Source: an uncultured Clostridium sp. (GTDB lineage Bacteria > Bacillota_A > Clostridia > TANB77 > CAG-508). Taken from it: 10,997 nt of DNA. The translations under genes and the position numbers were made by a program. Positions 1 through 6,847 of this stretch are shown here, in pieces. The stretch spans positions 1 through 10,997 of the forward strand of contig CAMXLV010000051.1 of the NCBI GenBank assembly GCA_947244675.1, read 5' to 3'. The notes below the pieces were generated by a model. That model was not told the DNA's origin. It made no database searches and worked only from the letters and a program-made list of their open reading frames with translations. Position 1 is the stretch's first letter, and every line of letters begins with the position of its first letter.

Positions 1-419
1 ATAGAAATCCAAAGTATTACAATTATGACAAATTAGGAGGAGATTGTACCAATTTTTCTTCGCAATGCATTTTGGCAGGATATAAACAAATGAATTATAA
101 TCTAAAGAATGGTTGGTATTATATAGATGCCAACCGAAAATCTCCATCTTGGACAGGAGTAGAATTTTTATACCAATTTCTCATAACCAATAAAAATATA
201 GGACCAAAAGGAAAAGAAGTACCAATACAAGAACTAGAAATAGGAGATATAATACAACTAAGTTTCAAAGAAAACCAATTTTCACATAGTCTTATCATTG
301 TACAAAATGGAAAAGATTTAGCAAATACACTTGTTGCAGCACATACATTTGATACTTTTGGAAAAAAAGTGTCTGACTATAACTATCATCAATATAGAGG
401 AATCCACATATTATCTTAA
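1..419 (+). CDS. Amidase-domain protein (Amidase_6-like), 3' portion
   Basis: This is the C-terminal part of a protein whose start lies before the window; the open frame enters at base 3 and runs to the TAA at 417-419, so the TTG at 72 is an internal leucine codon, not a start. The visible 138 residues begin with a motif reading [11 protein letters not shown] (36-68), then SPSW, a GDIIQL segment, SHSLIIV and AAHT. That order (catalytic Cys in DCTNF, then a His in the HS pair) matches the putative amidase domain family (PF12671) of Firmicutes, which has a papain-like or NlpC/P60-like fold and often sits at the C-terminus of secreted or sporulation-linked proteins. The substrate is unknown; a peptidoglycan or peptide amide bond is an inference from the fold. 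Any signal peptide or N-terminal domain would lie upstream and cannot be judged. It probably ends a separate transcript, because a promoter follows at 468. Confidence 0.8.
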   Translation, partial: RNPKYYNYDKLGGDCTNFSSQCILAGYKQMNYNLKNGWYYIDANRKSPSWTGVEFLYQFLITNKNIGPKGKEVPIQELEIGDIIQLSFKENQFSHSLIIVQNGKDLANTLVAAHTFDTFGKKVSDYNYHQYRGIHILS

Positions 420-467
420 AACAAAAAAGATTTGCCAATATCAATGCAAATAAATGTAAAAAAGCAC

Positions 468-495
468 TTGACAAAAGCTCACTTTTTTTGATAAA
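468..495 (+). promoter_or_regulatory. Sigma-A-type promoter for pyrBI
   Basis: A perfect -35 box TTGACA (468-473) is followed after 16 bases by GATAAA (490-495), a 4/6 match to the -10 consensus. Transcription would start near 502, leaving a leader of about 37 bases before pyrB. That leader is A-rich and too short for a PyrR-type attenuator, and none is visible, so UMP-dependent control, if any, must act in another way (for example at PyrI). The -10 box is the weaker part of the call. Confidence 0.55.
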
Positions 496-538
496 ACTAA
501 AAAGAAAAAACATAAATAAAAAAAAGAAGGGAGCCAAT

Positions 539-1456
539 ATGAAACATTTAATTGATATAAAAGATTTAACAGTAAAAGAAATTGAAGAATTAATTAAAGT
601 AGCTAAAGACATCATCAACAATAAAGAGAAATATACTCATAAATGTGATGGTAAAAAATTAGCTACTTTATTTTTTGAACCAAGCACTAGAACAAGATTA
701 AGCTTTGAAGCTGCTATGATGGAATTAGGAGGAAATGTATTAGGATTCTCAGAAGCCTCTTCTAGTTCTGTATCAAAAGGAGAAACTGTATCTGATACCA
801 TTCGTGTTGTAGGATGCTATAGTGACATAATTGCAATGAGACATCCAAAAGAAGGAGCACCATTGGTTGCATCTGAGAAATCAGTAGTACCAATTATCAA
901 TGCTGGAGATGGAGGACATAATCATCCAACCCAAACCTTAACAGACTTATTAACCATAGATTGTGAAAAAGGAAGGTTAGAAAATTTAACCATAGGACTT
1001 TGTGGTGACTTAAAATTTGGAAGAACAGTCCATTCTTTAATTACAGCTATGGCAAGATATCAAAACATAAAATTTGTTTTAATTTCTCCAAAAGAGTTAG
1101 TCATTCCAGAATACCTAAAAAAAGAAGTATTAGACAAAAATAAGATAGAATATTGTGAAACAACAGATATTGAAGAATACTTAGACCAATTAGATGTTTT
1201 ATATATGACAAGAGTTCAAAAAGAAAGATTCTTTAATGAAGCAGACTATATTAGATTAAAAGATTATTATATTTTAAATAAAGAAAAATTAGAAAAAGCA
1301 AAACAAGACCTATGTATTATGCATCCACTACCAAGAGTAAACGAAATAGCAACAGATGTAGATAATGATAAAAGAGCTTGTTATTTCAAACAAGCAGAAT
1401 ATGGAAAATATATTAGAATGGCACTTATTTTAAAATTATTGGAGGTAACAAAATAG
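539..1456 (+). CDS. pyrB: Aspartate carbamoyltransferase catalytic chain
   Basis: PyrB condenses carbamoyl phosphate with L-aspartate to N-carbamoyl-L-aspartate, the committed cytosolic step of pyrimidine synthesis. The 305-residue product has the family's usual length. The carbamoyl-phosphate loop STRTR is at residues 49-53, the SVSKGE active-site lysine loop around residue 80, HPTQ at 129-132, and HPLPR at 262-266, all as in characterised ATCases. The frame is open upstream to a TTG at 488, but that codon overlaps the promoter and has no ribosome binding site. The ATG at 539 is preceded by GAAGGGAG and begins a typical N-terminus, so it is preferred. The stop codon abuts the pyrI start directly, indicating translational coupling and equal synthesis of the two chains. 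No unusual residues were seen. Confidence 0.97.
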   Translation: MKHLIDIKDLTVKEIEELIKVAKDIINNKEKYTHKCDGKKLATLFFEPSTRTRLSFEAAMMELGGNVLGFSEASSSSVSKGETVSDTIRVVGCYSDIIAMRHPKEGAPLVASEKSVVPIINAGDGGHNHPTQTLTDLLTIDCEKGRLENLTIGLCGDLKFGRTVHSLITAMARYQNIKFVLISPKELVIPEYLKKEVLDKNKIEYCETTDIEEYLDQLDVLYMTRVQKERFFNEADYIRLKDYYILNKEKLEKAKQDLCIMHPLPRVNEIATDVDNDKRACYFKQAEYGKYIRMALILKLLEVTK

Positions 1457-1873
1457 ATGAAAATAGATAGTATCAAAAATGGAATTGTAATTGATCACAT
1501 TGGAGCCAAAAAAGGAATGGAAATATATGAAGCTTTAAAATTAAAAGATTTAGATTGTTCAGTAGCGATTATAACCAATGCCAAGAGTAATAAAATGGGA
1601 AGAAAAGATATAATAAAAATAGACAAAGCAATTCAAATTAATATGGATGTGATAGGATTCATTGAACCTAATGCAACCATTAACATAGTAAAAGAAGATC
1701 AATTAGTTAGCAAATACCAAGTGCAATTACCAGAAAAAATCGTAAATATTGCCAAATGTCAAAATCCAAGATGTATCACATCAATTGAAAAAGATTTAGC
1801 ACAAGTATTTACCTTAAAAGATAAAGAGAATAAAGTATATCGTTGCCAATATTGTGAAATGAGTTTAAAATAA
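1457..1873 (+). CDS. pyrI: Aspartate carbamoyltransferase regulatory chain
   Basis: PyrI is the nucleotide-binding allosteric subunit that assembles with PyrB into the holoenzyme, through which CTP/UTP inhibit and ATP activates the E. coli enzyme. The 138-residue protein has the N-terminal allosteric segment (NGIVIDHIGA near residues 8-17) and a C-terminal zinc domain with four cysteines, C101-x4-C106 and C130-x2-C133, the spacing of the zinc site that contacts PyrB. Its start codon follows the pyrB stop with no gap, and its ribosome binding site GGAGGT (1441-1446) lies inside the end of pyrB. Bacillus ATCase lacks this subunit; its presence is one reason to favour Clostridia over Bacilli. 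Feedback control by nucleotides is inferred from the family. A strong terminator follows, so the operon appears to hold only these two genes. Confidence 0.96.
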   Translation: MKIDSIKNGIVIDHIGAKKGMEIYEALKLKDLDCSVAIITNAKSNKMGRKDIIKIDKAIQINMDVIGFIEPNATINIVKEDQLVSKYQVQLPEKIVNIAKCQNPRCITSIEKDLAQVFTLKDKENKVYRCQYCEMSLK

Positions 1874-1885
1874 TAGAATAAAAGT

Positions 1886-1922
1886 AAAATCCTTTAATAT
1901 GATATATTGAGGGATTTTTTTT
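1886..1922 (+). terminator. Intrinsic terminator of pyrBI
   Basis: Bases 1886-1900 pair with 1904-1918 to form a 15-bp stem (two G-U wobbles, no mismatches) closed by the three-base loop GAT. The stem runs directly into an uninterrupted T tract ending at 1922. It begins 12 bases after the pyrI stop codon and separates the pyrimidine unit from the murE promoter. This is a textbook Rho-independent terminator. Confidence 0.88.
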
Positions 1923-1943
1923 CTAAAAAATTACTAGAATAGC

Positions 1944-1972
1944 TATACAAAAAGAGGAATTAGTTATATAAT
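1944..1972 (+). promoter_or_regulatory. Sigma-A-type promoter for murE-mraY-ftsW-murG-kinase
   Basis: A perfect -10 box TATAAT (1967-1972) lies 17 bases downstream of TATACA (1944-1949), a 4/6 match to the -35 consensus. Initiation is expected near 1979. The promoter sits between the pyrI terminator and murE, and no other good promoter was noticed until 8347, so it probably drives the whole cell-wall unit. Confidence 0.65.
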
Positions 1973-1987
1973 GTAAAAAAATAACTC

Positions 1988-1997
1988 CCCCATGGGG
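1988..1997 (+). repeat. Perfect GC-rich palindrome in the murE 5' leader
   Basis: CCCCATGGGG is a 10-base perfect palindrome in an otherwise AT-rich leader, about 15 bases after the -10 box and 10 bases before the GAAGGG ribosome binding site. As RNA it could only form a three-pair hairpin with a CAUG loop; as DNA it could be a small operator half-site or simply a chance element. The palindrome is seen directly; a function is not shown. Confidence 0.4.
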
Positions 1998-2016
1998 CAT
2001 TGAAGGGATGGTAAAA

Positions 2017-3486
2017 ATGAAATTAAAAGAGATGTTAGTAGGATTAGAAGGACTAAAAGTAAAAGGAGACTTAGAGCAAGACATCAAAGAAATAGAAAAC
2101 AATTCAAAAAATGTAAAAAAAGGATATTTATTTATTGCTATAAAAGGATTTGAAGTAGATGGGCATAACTATATAGAAAGTGCAATTGAAAAAGGAGCAA
2201 CAGCTGTTATGGTAGAGGAAGGATGTAACCTAAAAACATTAGTAATACCAGAGGGAATTACCATTATCATGGCAAAAAACACAAGAGAAGCACTAGCTAT
2301 TTGTTCTGCAAATTTTTATGGCAATCCATCTAGAAAATTCAAATTAATAGGAGTTACTGGAACAAAAGGAAAAACCACTACAACTTTTATGATAAAAGAA
2401 ATCTTAGAAAAAGAAGGAAAAAAAGTAGGACTAATTGGAACCATTGCAACTTATATGAATGGGAAAAAAATAAAAAACAGTGATAGAACCACTCCAGAAA
2501 GCTTAGAATTACAAAGAGACTTTCTAAAAATGGCAGAGGCAGGAGTCGAAGTAGTAGTAATGGAAGTATCTTCACAAAGTTTAAAACTACATAGAGTAGA
2601 TGGATTAGAATTTGATATAGTTATATTTACAAACTTCTCAGAAGATCATATAAGTCCAAAAGAACATCCAGATATGGAAGATTACTTCCATTCTAAATTA
2701 AAATTATTTAATATGTGTAAAACAGGAATTACCAATAACGATGATTTATATGGAGCTAAAATACCTAAATTATTTCCAGATAGTAATATAACAACTTATG
2801 GAATCGATAATTTTGCTAACTTATTAGCAAAAGATATTACCATAACCAATTCATATGTAGATTTCAAAGCTAAAATAACAGACAGAAACGAAAGAATAAA
2901 AACAGGAATACCAGGAAGATTTAGTGTATATAATTCATTAGCTGCTATTTGTGTTGCACAAAAATTAGGAGTTTCACAAGAAGCAATCAAACAAGCATTA
3001 GAAGAAGTAAGAGTACCAGGAAGATCTGAGTTAGTAGACAACAAAAAAGAAATTCCAATCATGATAGATTATGCACATTCTCCAGAAAGTTTAGAAAACA
3101 TTTTACGAGCAGTCAAGAGTTATACAAGAGGAAAAGTAATTGCTGTATTTGGTTGTGGAGGAGATAGAGACAGTGGAAAAAGACCACTCATGGGAGAAAT
3201 TGCAGGAAGAGTGGCAGACTATACTTTTATTACATCAGATAATCCAAGAACAGAAGATCCAGAAAAGATCATTATTCAAATTGAAGAAGGAATGAAAAAA
3301 ACAAAAGGAAACTACAAAACAGTTATAGATAGGACAGAAGCTATCAAAGAAGCTATCCAAATGGCAACCAAAAGAGATATTATTGTATTAGCTGGTAAAG
3401 GACATGAACCTTATCAAGAAATTAATGGTGAAAAATATCCATATGATGAAAGAATCATTGTCAAAGAAATTATTGATAATTTATAA
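2017..3486 (+). CDS. murE: UDP-N-acetylmuramoyl-tripeptide synthetase (MurE ligase)
   Basis: MurE adds the third residue of the stem peptide to UDP-MurNAc-L-Ala-D-Glu in the cytosol, using ATP. The 489-residue protein shows an N-terminal substrate-binding region, the Mur-ligase ATP loop GVTGTKGKT at residues 112-120, the central domain with EVSSQSL, and the C-terminal domain with FGCGGDRD and AGKGHE. The C-terminal motif DNPR (408-411) is the signature of ligases that add meso-diaminopimelate rather than L-lysine, so meso-DAP peptidoglycan is inferred. An in-frame ATG at 2008 touches the ribosome binding site GAAGGG (2002-2007), leaving no spacer. The ATG at 2017 has a nine-base spacer and gives the usual MKLKE-type N-terminus, so it is preferred. 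It is first in the cell-wall unit; murF, the usual next gene, is absent. Confidence 0.95.
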   Translation: MKLKEMLVGLEGLKVKGDLEQDIKEIENNSKNVKKGYLFIAIKGFEVDGHNYIESAIEKGATAVMVEEGCNLKTLVIPEGITIIMAKNTREALAICSANFYGNPSRKFKLIGVTGTKGKTTTTFMIKEILEKEGKKVGLIGTIATYMNGKKIKNSDRTTPESLELQRDFLKMAEAGVEVVVMEVSSQSLKLHRVDGLEFDIVIFTNFSEDHISPKEHPDMEDYFHSKLKLFNMCKTGITNNDDLYGAKIPKLFPDSNITTYGIDNFANLLAKDITITNSYVDFKAKITDRNERIKTGIPGRFSVYNSLAAICVAQKLGVSQEAIKQALEEVRVPGRSELVDNKKEIPIMIDYAHSPESLENILRAVKSYTRGKVIAVFGCGGDRDSGKRPLMGEIAGRVADYTFITSDNPRTEDPEKIIIQIEEGMKKTKGNYKTVIDRTEAIKEAIQMATKRDIIVLAGKGHEPYQEINGEKYPYDERIIVKEIIDNL

Positions 3487-3521
3487 AATAGTAAAACACA
3501 AAAAGAGAAAGGTTTGGTAAA

Positions 3522-4502
3522 ATGAAAATAGAAACAAGTATGTTAATTGTAGCATTTATAACAGCCATTATATTAGGTTTCATTATTATACCAATATTAA
3601 GAAAATTAAAAGTGGGACAAATCGAAAGAGATGATGGCCCCAAATCACATTTAAAAAAGCAAGGAACTCCAACTATGGGAGGAATCATTATCATTATTAC
3701 GATGATTTTAGTAGTAACAGGAGCATATTTATTTTTAAGTTGGCAAGGGCAAAATGAAACAGCCAATCGATTAATTCCTATGCTAATACTGACCATAGGA
3801 TTTGGAATTATAGGATTTATTGATGACTTTAAAAAATTAGTTTTAAAAAATACCAAAGGATTAAAACCAAGTTATAAAATGCTTGGATTACTTGTCATAT
3901 CTGTTATTTATGTAATTTATTTGGTGCAAGGATTGCACATAGGAACCAGTACCTATATACCAATCCTAAAAACATATCTCACCATGCCAATTTATTTGTA
4001 CATTCCATTTGCTATCATAGTAATCTTGGCAACTACCAATGCCATTAATTTAACTGATGGAATTGATGGACTTTCTTCTAGTGTATCAGCCATTATCATT
4101 ACAGGATTAACAGTAATTGGAATAACAATTGGAATGAAGGAAATATCAATCTTTGGAAGCATTGTCATAGGAGCTACTCTTGGGTTTTTAATGTTTAATC
4201 TCCATCCAGCCAAAGTATTTATGGGAGATACAGGATCATTACTATTAGGAGGGGTAGTCTCAGCAATTGCTTTATACATCAAAATGCCACTATTACTAAT
4301 TGTAATTGCACTAATTCCTGTATTAGAAACTTTATCTGTTATGATACAAGTTACTTACTTCAAAAAAACAGGAAAAAGGTTTTTTAAAATGGCACCATTA
4401 CACCATCATTTTGAATTATTAGGATGGAAAGAAAGTAAAGTAGTTATCATATTTAGTTTAATGACATTAGTTTTATGTGTCATTGGGATAAAAATAATTT
4501 AA
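3522..4502 (+). CDS. mraY: Phospho-N-acetylmuramoyl-pentapeptide transferase
   Basis: MraY is the polytopic membrane enzyme that transfers phospho-MurNAc-pentapeptide from UDP to undecaprenyl phosphate, giving lipid I. The 326-residue length is typical. Seen in order: SHLKKQGTPTMGG (43-54), the aspartate pair in GFIDDFKK (D101, D102), NAINLTDGIDGL with D179 and D182, MGDTGS with D236, and the histidine cluster MAPLHHHFE (H294-H296). These are the Mg2+ and nucleotide-binding signatures of the family, spaced between about ten hydrophobic helices. It starts with ATG after an AGAAAGG site, 35 bases behind murE and 33 before ftsW, consistent with one transcript. In most bacteria murF precedes and murD follows mraY; here both neighbours are missing. 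Confidence 0.97.
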   Translation: MKIETSMLIVAFITAIILGFIIIPILRKLKVGQIERDDGPKSHLKKQGTPTMGGIIIIITMILVVTGAYLFLSWQGQNETANRLIPMLILTIGFGIIGFIDDFKKLVLKNTKGLKPSYKMLGLLVISVIYVIYLVQGLHIGTSTYIPILKTYLTMPIYLYIPFAIIVILATTNAINLTDGIDGLSSSVSAIIITGLTVIGITIGMKEISIFGSIVIGATLGFLMFNLHPAKVFMGDTGSLLLGGVVSAIALYIKMPLLLIVIALIPVLETLSVMIQVTYFKKTGKRFFKMAPLHHHFELLGWKESKVVIIFSLMTLVLCVIGIKII

Positions 4503-4535
4503 AATTAAGAAAAGAAGGAAGGAAAGAAAGTATAG

Positions 4536-5671
4536 ATGGCAAAAAAAAGAAAAGAAAAAAATTTTTCAAGTTTTTTAAATAATCCAATTGATTTTACCTT
4601 ACTAATCACAATACTATTATTACTATCCATTGGTTTGATTATGGTATTATCAGCAAGTTCTCCTTCTGCGTTAGCAAAAAGTGGAGACAGTTATTCCTAT
4701 TTTTCAAAGCAATTAATATTTGGTATTTTAGGAATTATAGCTATGTTATTCATTTCCAAAATAGATTATCGATTCTACCAAAAATTTTACAAACATGCAT
4801 GGTGGATTTCTCTTATTTTATTAGCATTAGTATTAGTAGCAGGAAGAGAAATCAATGGAGCAAAAAGATGGTTCTATATAACACAAACCTTATCTTTTCA
4901 ACCATCTGAGTTTGTAAAACTATTAATGATCATATTCTATGCAGGAATTTTAGTAAAAAACAGAGATGATTTAGATTCTTATGGAAAAGGATTCTTTAAA
5001 CATATATGCTTATTAGCACCAATTATTGGATTATTATTATTACAACCACACTTTAGTGCATCTGTTGTTATCATAGGTATTTGTTTTATTATGATGATAA
5101 TGGCAGGTTGTAAATTTTCTCATTTCCTTGCAACAGGTGGAACGATAGGAATACCAGCTGTAATAGGACTTATTTTTTTAGAACCATATCGACTAAAAAG
5201 AGTTATTACCTTTTTAGATCCATGGCAGGATCTAAAAGGAGATGGATGGCAAGTAATACAAAGTCTATATGCAATAGGTTCACGGAGGATTATTTGGAGC
5301 AGGATTAGGGGATAGTAAGCAAAAATTCTTATATATACCAGAGCCACACAATGACTTTATATTTTCTATTTTAGGAGAAGAATTAGGATTTATTGGTTGT
5401 GCAGCAGTACTAATATTATTTGCTATATTTATATGGAGAGGTATATTAATTGCAATGCGTGCACCAGATATGTTTGGAAGTTTAGTTGCTGTTGGAATAA
5501 CAGCCTTAGTAGCCATTCAAGTGATTATAAATGTAGCAGTAGTAACATCTTCTATGCCAGTAACAGGAATGCCATTGCCATTCTTTAGTTATCGGAGGAA
5601 CAGCTTTATTTATACTCTTGTGTGAAATGGGAGTTCTATTGAATATATCAAGAGCAAGTGCAAAATCATAA
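4536..5671 (+). CDS. ftsW: SEDS septal glycosyltransferase FtsW, requiring two +1 frameshifts
   Basis: FtsW polymerises lipid II at the division septum together with a class B penicillin-binding protein. The unshifted frame ends at 5315 after 259 residues, but family homology continues without loss. Reading 4536-5282 (249 codons), skipping C5283, reading 5284-5592 (103 codons), skipping C5593, and reading to TAA 5669-5671 gives 377 residues, the normal size, with no other defect. Seen motifs are NGAKRWF, FQPSEFVK, QPHFSAS, DPW with GDGWQVIQSLYAIGSGG, IPEPHNDFIF (D273, matching the aspartate proposed as catalytic in SEDS enzymes) and FFSYGGTA. The truncated product would lack that aspartate and the last helices. 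Both skipped bases are the C of an in-frame CGG and both restore a conserved GG pair. A pseudogene is unlikely, because the sequence between and after the breaks shows no decay and no second FtsW/RodA gene is visible here. Recoding or sequencing error are the live options. Confidence 0.88.
5280..5288 (+). other. Putative +1 frameshift site 1 (ftsW, CGG codon)
   Basis: The frame reads TCA CGG AGG. The conserved FtsW motif IGSGGLFG requires TCA followed by GGA GGA, so C5283 must be skipped. Without a shift, translation adds ten unrelated residues and stops at TAG 5313-5315. Re-pairing of the P-site serine tRNA on CAC is poor, so out-of-frame entry of Gly-tRNA at GGA fits better than tRNA slippage (inference). 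Confidence 0.7.
5590..5598 (+). other. Putative +1 frameshift site 2 (ftsW, CGG codon)
   Basis: In the frame entered after site 1, the sequence reads TAT CGG AGG. The conserved SEDS motif FFSYGGTA requires TAT followed by GGA GGA, so C5593 must be skipped. Without a shift, translation ends at a TGA at 5620-5622. The seven bases CGGAGGA are identical to those of site 1. The P-site tyrosine tRNA could not re-pair on AUC, again arguing against classical slippage. Confidence 0.7.
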
Positions 5672-5703
5672 TATAGAACTAAAAACAGATAAAAGGAGAA
5701 AAA

Positions 5704-6828
5704 ATGAAAATAGTAATTGCAGCAGCTGGAACAGCTGGTCATATTAATCCAGGAATAGCCATTGCTAATAAAGTAAAACAAGAAGAAAAAGATTCTCAAA
5801 TCACATTCATAGGAACGACAAGAGGATTAGAGAACGATTTAGTTCCAAGAGCAGGCTATGAATTAAAAACAATAGAAGCATATGGACTGAGTAAAAAAAT
5901 TTCTATTGAAAATTTAAAAAGAATATATAAGACACTAAAAGGATATAAAGAAGCAAAAAAAATAATACAAGAAATCAATCCTGACATTGTAATAGGAATG
6001 GGAGGATATATATGTGGAGCAACAATTACAGCAGCAAGTAGTTTAAAAATTCCCACACTATTACATGAAAGTAATAGTTTCCCAGGAAAAGCCATTACTA
6101 TGCTAGCTAAAAAAACTAATACCATTTTAGTCTCTTTTGAGGATGCAATTCCAAGAATAAAAAAAGCGAAAAATATTGTATATACAGGAACACCAATAAA
6201 AATAAAAAAAAGAGAATATACCATCAATGAAAAAGCCAAAATAATAAAAGAAATAGGATTACAAGAAGAAAAACCAATTATTTTAATAGCAGGAGGAAGT
6301 CAAGGAGCGCAAAAAATCAATCAGGCTATCATAGAAATTTTGCAAAAAGGGTGGAATCAAAAATACCAAATAGTGTGGGCAACAGGACCAAAACAATTTG
6401 ATGAGGTAAAAGGGGCTTTAGAAGATCAAAAGATGAGTATTAATAATATAGAAGGAACTAAAATATCACCATATATTTATAATATGGAAGAAATGATGAA
6501 TTTAGCAGATATTATAATAGGAAGAGCAGGAGCAATGACAGTAACAGAAATTGCTAATTTAGGAAAACCTTCTATTTTAATTCCATTGCCAAATGTAAGC
6601 CATAATCATCAATTATATAATGCACAAGTATTAGAAAAAGTAGAAGGGGCAAAAATTATCTTAAATGACCAATTAACAGGAGAAAGATTAAATCAAACCA
6701 TAGAAGAAATGATAAGAAATAAAGCAAATTTGGAAAAAATGAGCAAAAATGCATTAAAAGTAGCCACAAATCATGCAGAAGATAAAATTTATCAAGAAAT
6801 TAAAAAGCTAGTAATAAAAAAAACATAA
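5704..6828 (+). CDS. murG: UDP-GlcNAc:lipid I N-acetylglucosaminyltransferase
   Basis: MurG adds GlcNAc from UDP-GlcNAc to lipid I on the inner face of the membrane, producing lipid II, the substrate of FtsW encoded just upstream. The 374-residue GT-B protein shows the N-terminal glycine loop as AAGTAGHINP (residues 7-16; GGTGGH in E. coli), GMGGY near 98-102, HESN at 121-124 (HEQN in E. coli), the UDP-binding GGSQGAQ from residue 197, and GRAGAMTVTEIANLGKP from residue 273. The motif changes (A for G, S for Q) are conservative, and the rest is canonical. Its frame is intact and its ATG follows AGGAG (5694-5698). It lies 32 bases after the shifted end of ftsW, which supports the corrected ftsW stop at 5671 as the true gene boundary. 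Confidence 0.96.
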   Translation: MKIVIAAAGTAGHINPGIAIANKVKQEEKDSQITFIGTTRGLENDLVPRAGYELKTIEAYGLSKKISIENLKRIYKTLKGYKEAKKIIQEINPDIVIGMGGYICGATITAASSLKIPTLLHESNSFPGKAITMLAKKTNTILVSFEDAIPRIKKAKNIVYTGTPIKIKKREYTINEKAKIIKEIGLQEEKPIILIAGGSQGAQKINQAIIEILQKGWNQKYQIVWATGPKQFDEVKGALEDQKMSINNIEGTKISPYIYNMEEMMNLADIIIGRAGAMTVTEIANLGKPSILIPLPNVSHNHQLYNAQVLEKVEGAKIILNDQLTGERLNQTIEEMIRNKANLEKMSKNALKVATNHAEDKIYQEIKKLVIKKT

Positions 6829-6847
6829 AATAAAAGAGGGAAATAAA

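Noticed and set aside
458..489. Terminator after the amidase gene formed by AAAAAAG and CTTTTTTT
   Set aside because: The stem is almost entirely A-T with a mismatched interior, and the same bases make a better -35 promoter element; too weak to list.
488..538. N-terminal extension of PyrB from a TTG at 488
   Set aside because: The TTG overlaps the promoter region and lacks a ribosome binding site, while the ATG at 539 has GAAGGGAG and gives the normal family N-terminus.
295..621. Minus-strand open frames throughout the window
   Set aside because: They lie antisense to well-supported genes, have no ribosome binding sites or recognisable motifs, and reflect the AT-rich composition.
4536..5282. 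QPHFSAS in FtsW instead of QPD as a defective motif
   Set aside because: Clostridial SEDS proteins commonly carry QPH-type variants here, to my knowledge, so it is not evidence of loss of function.
5397..5588. A separate 63-residue open frame after the first ftsW break
   Set aside because: It is an out-of-frame shadow; the homologous FtsW frame runs through the same bases.
5283..5671. ftsW and the kinase as pseudogenes
   Set aside because: Coding quality, conserved motifs and downstream spacing remain intact across all three breaks, each break is a single C before GGA, and ftsW is normally essential. Decay would give mixed lesions.
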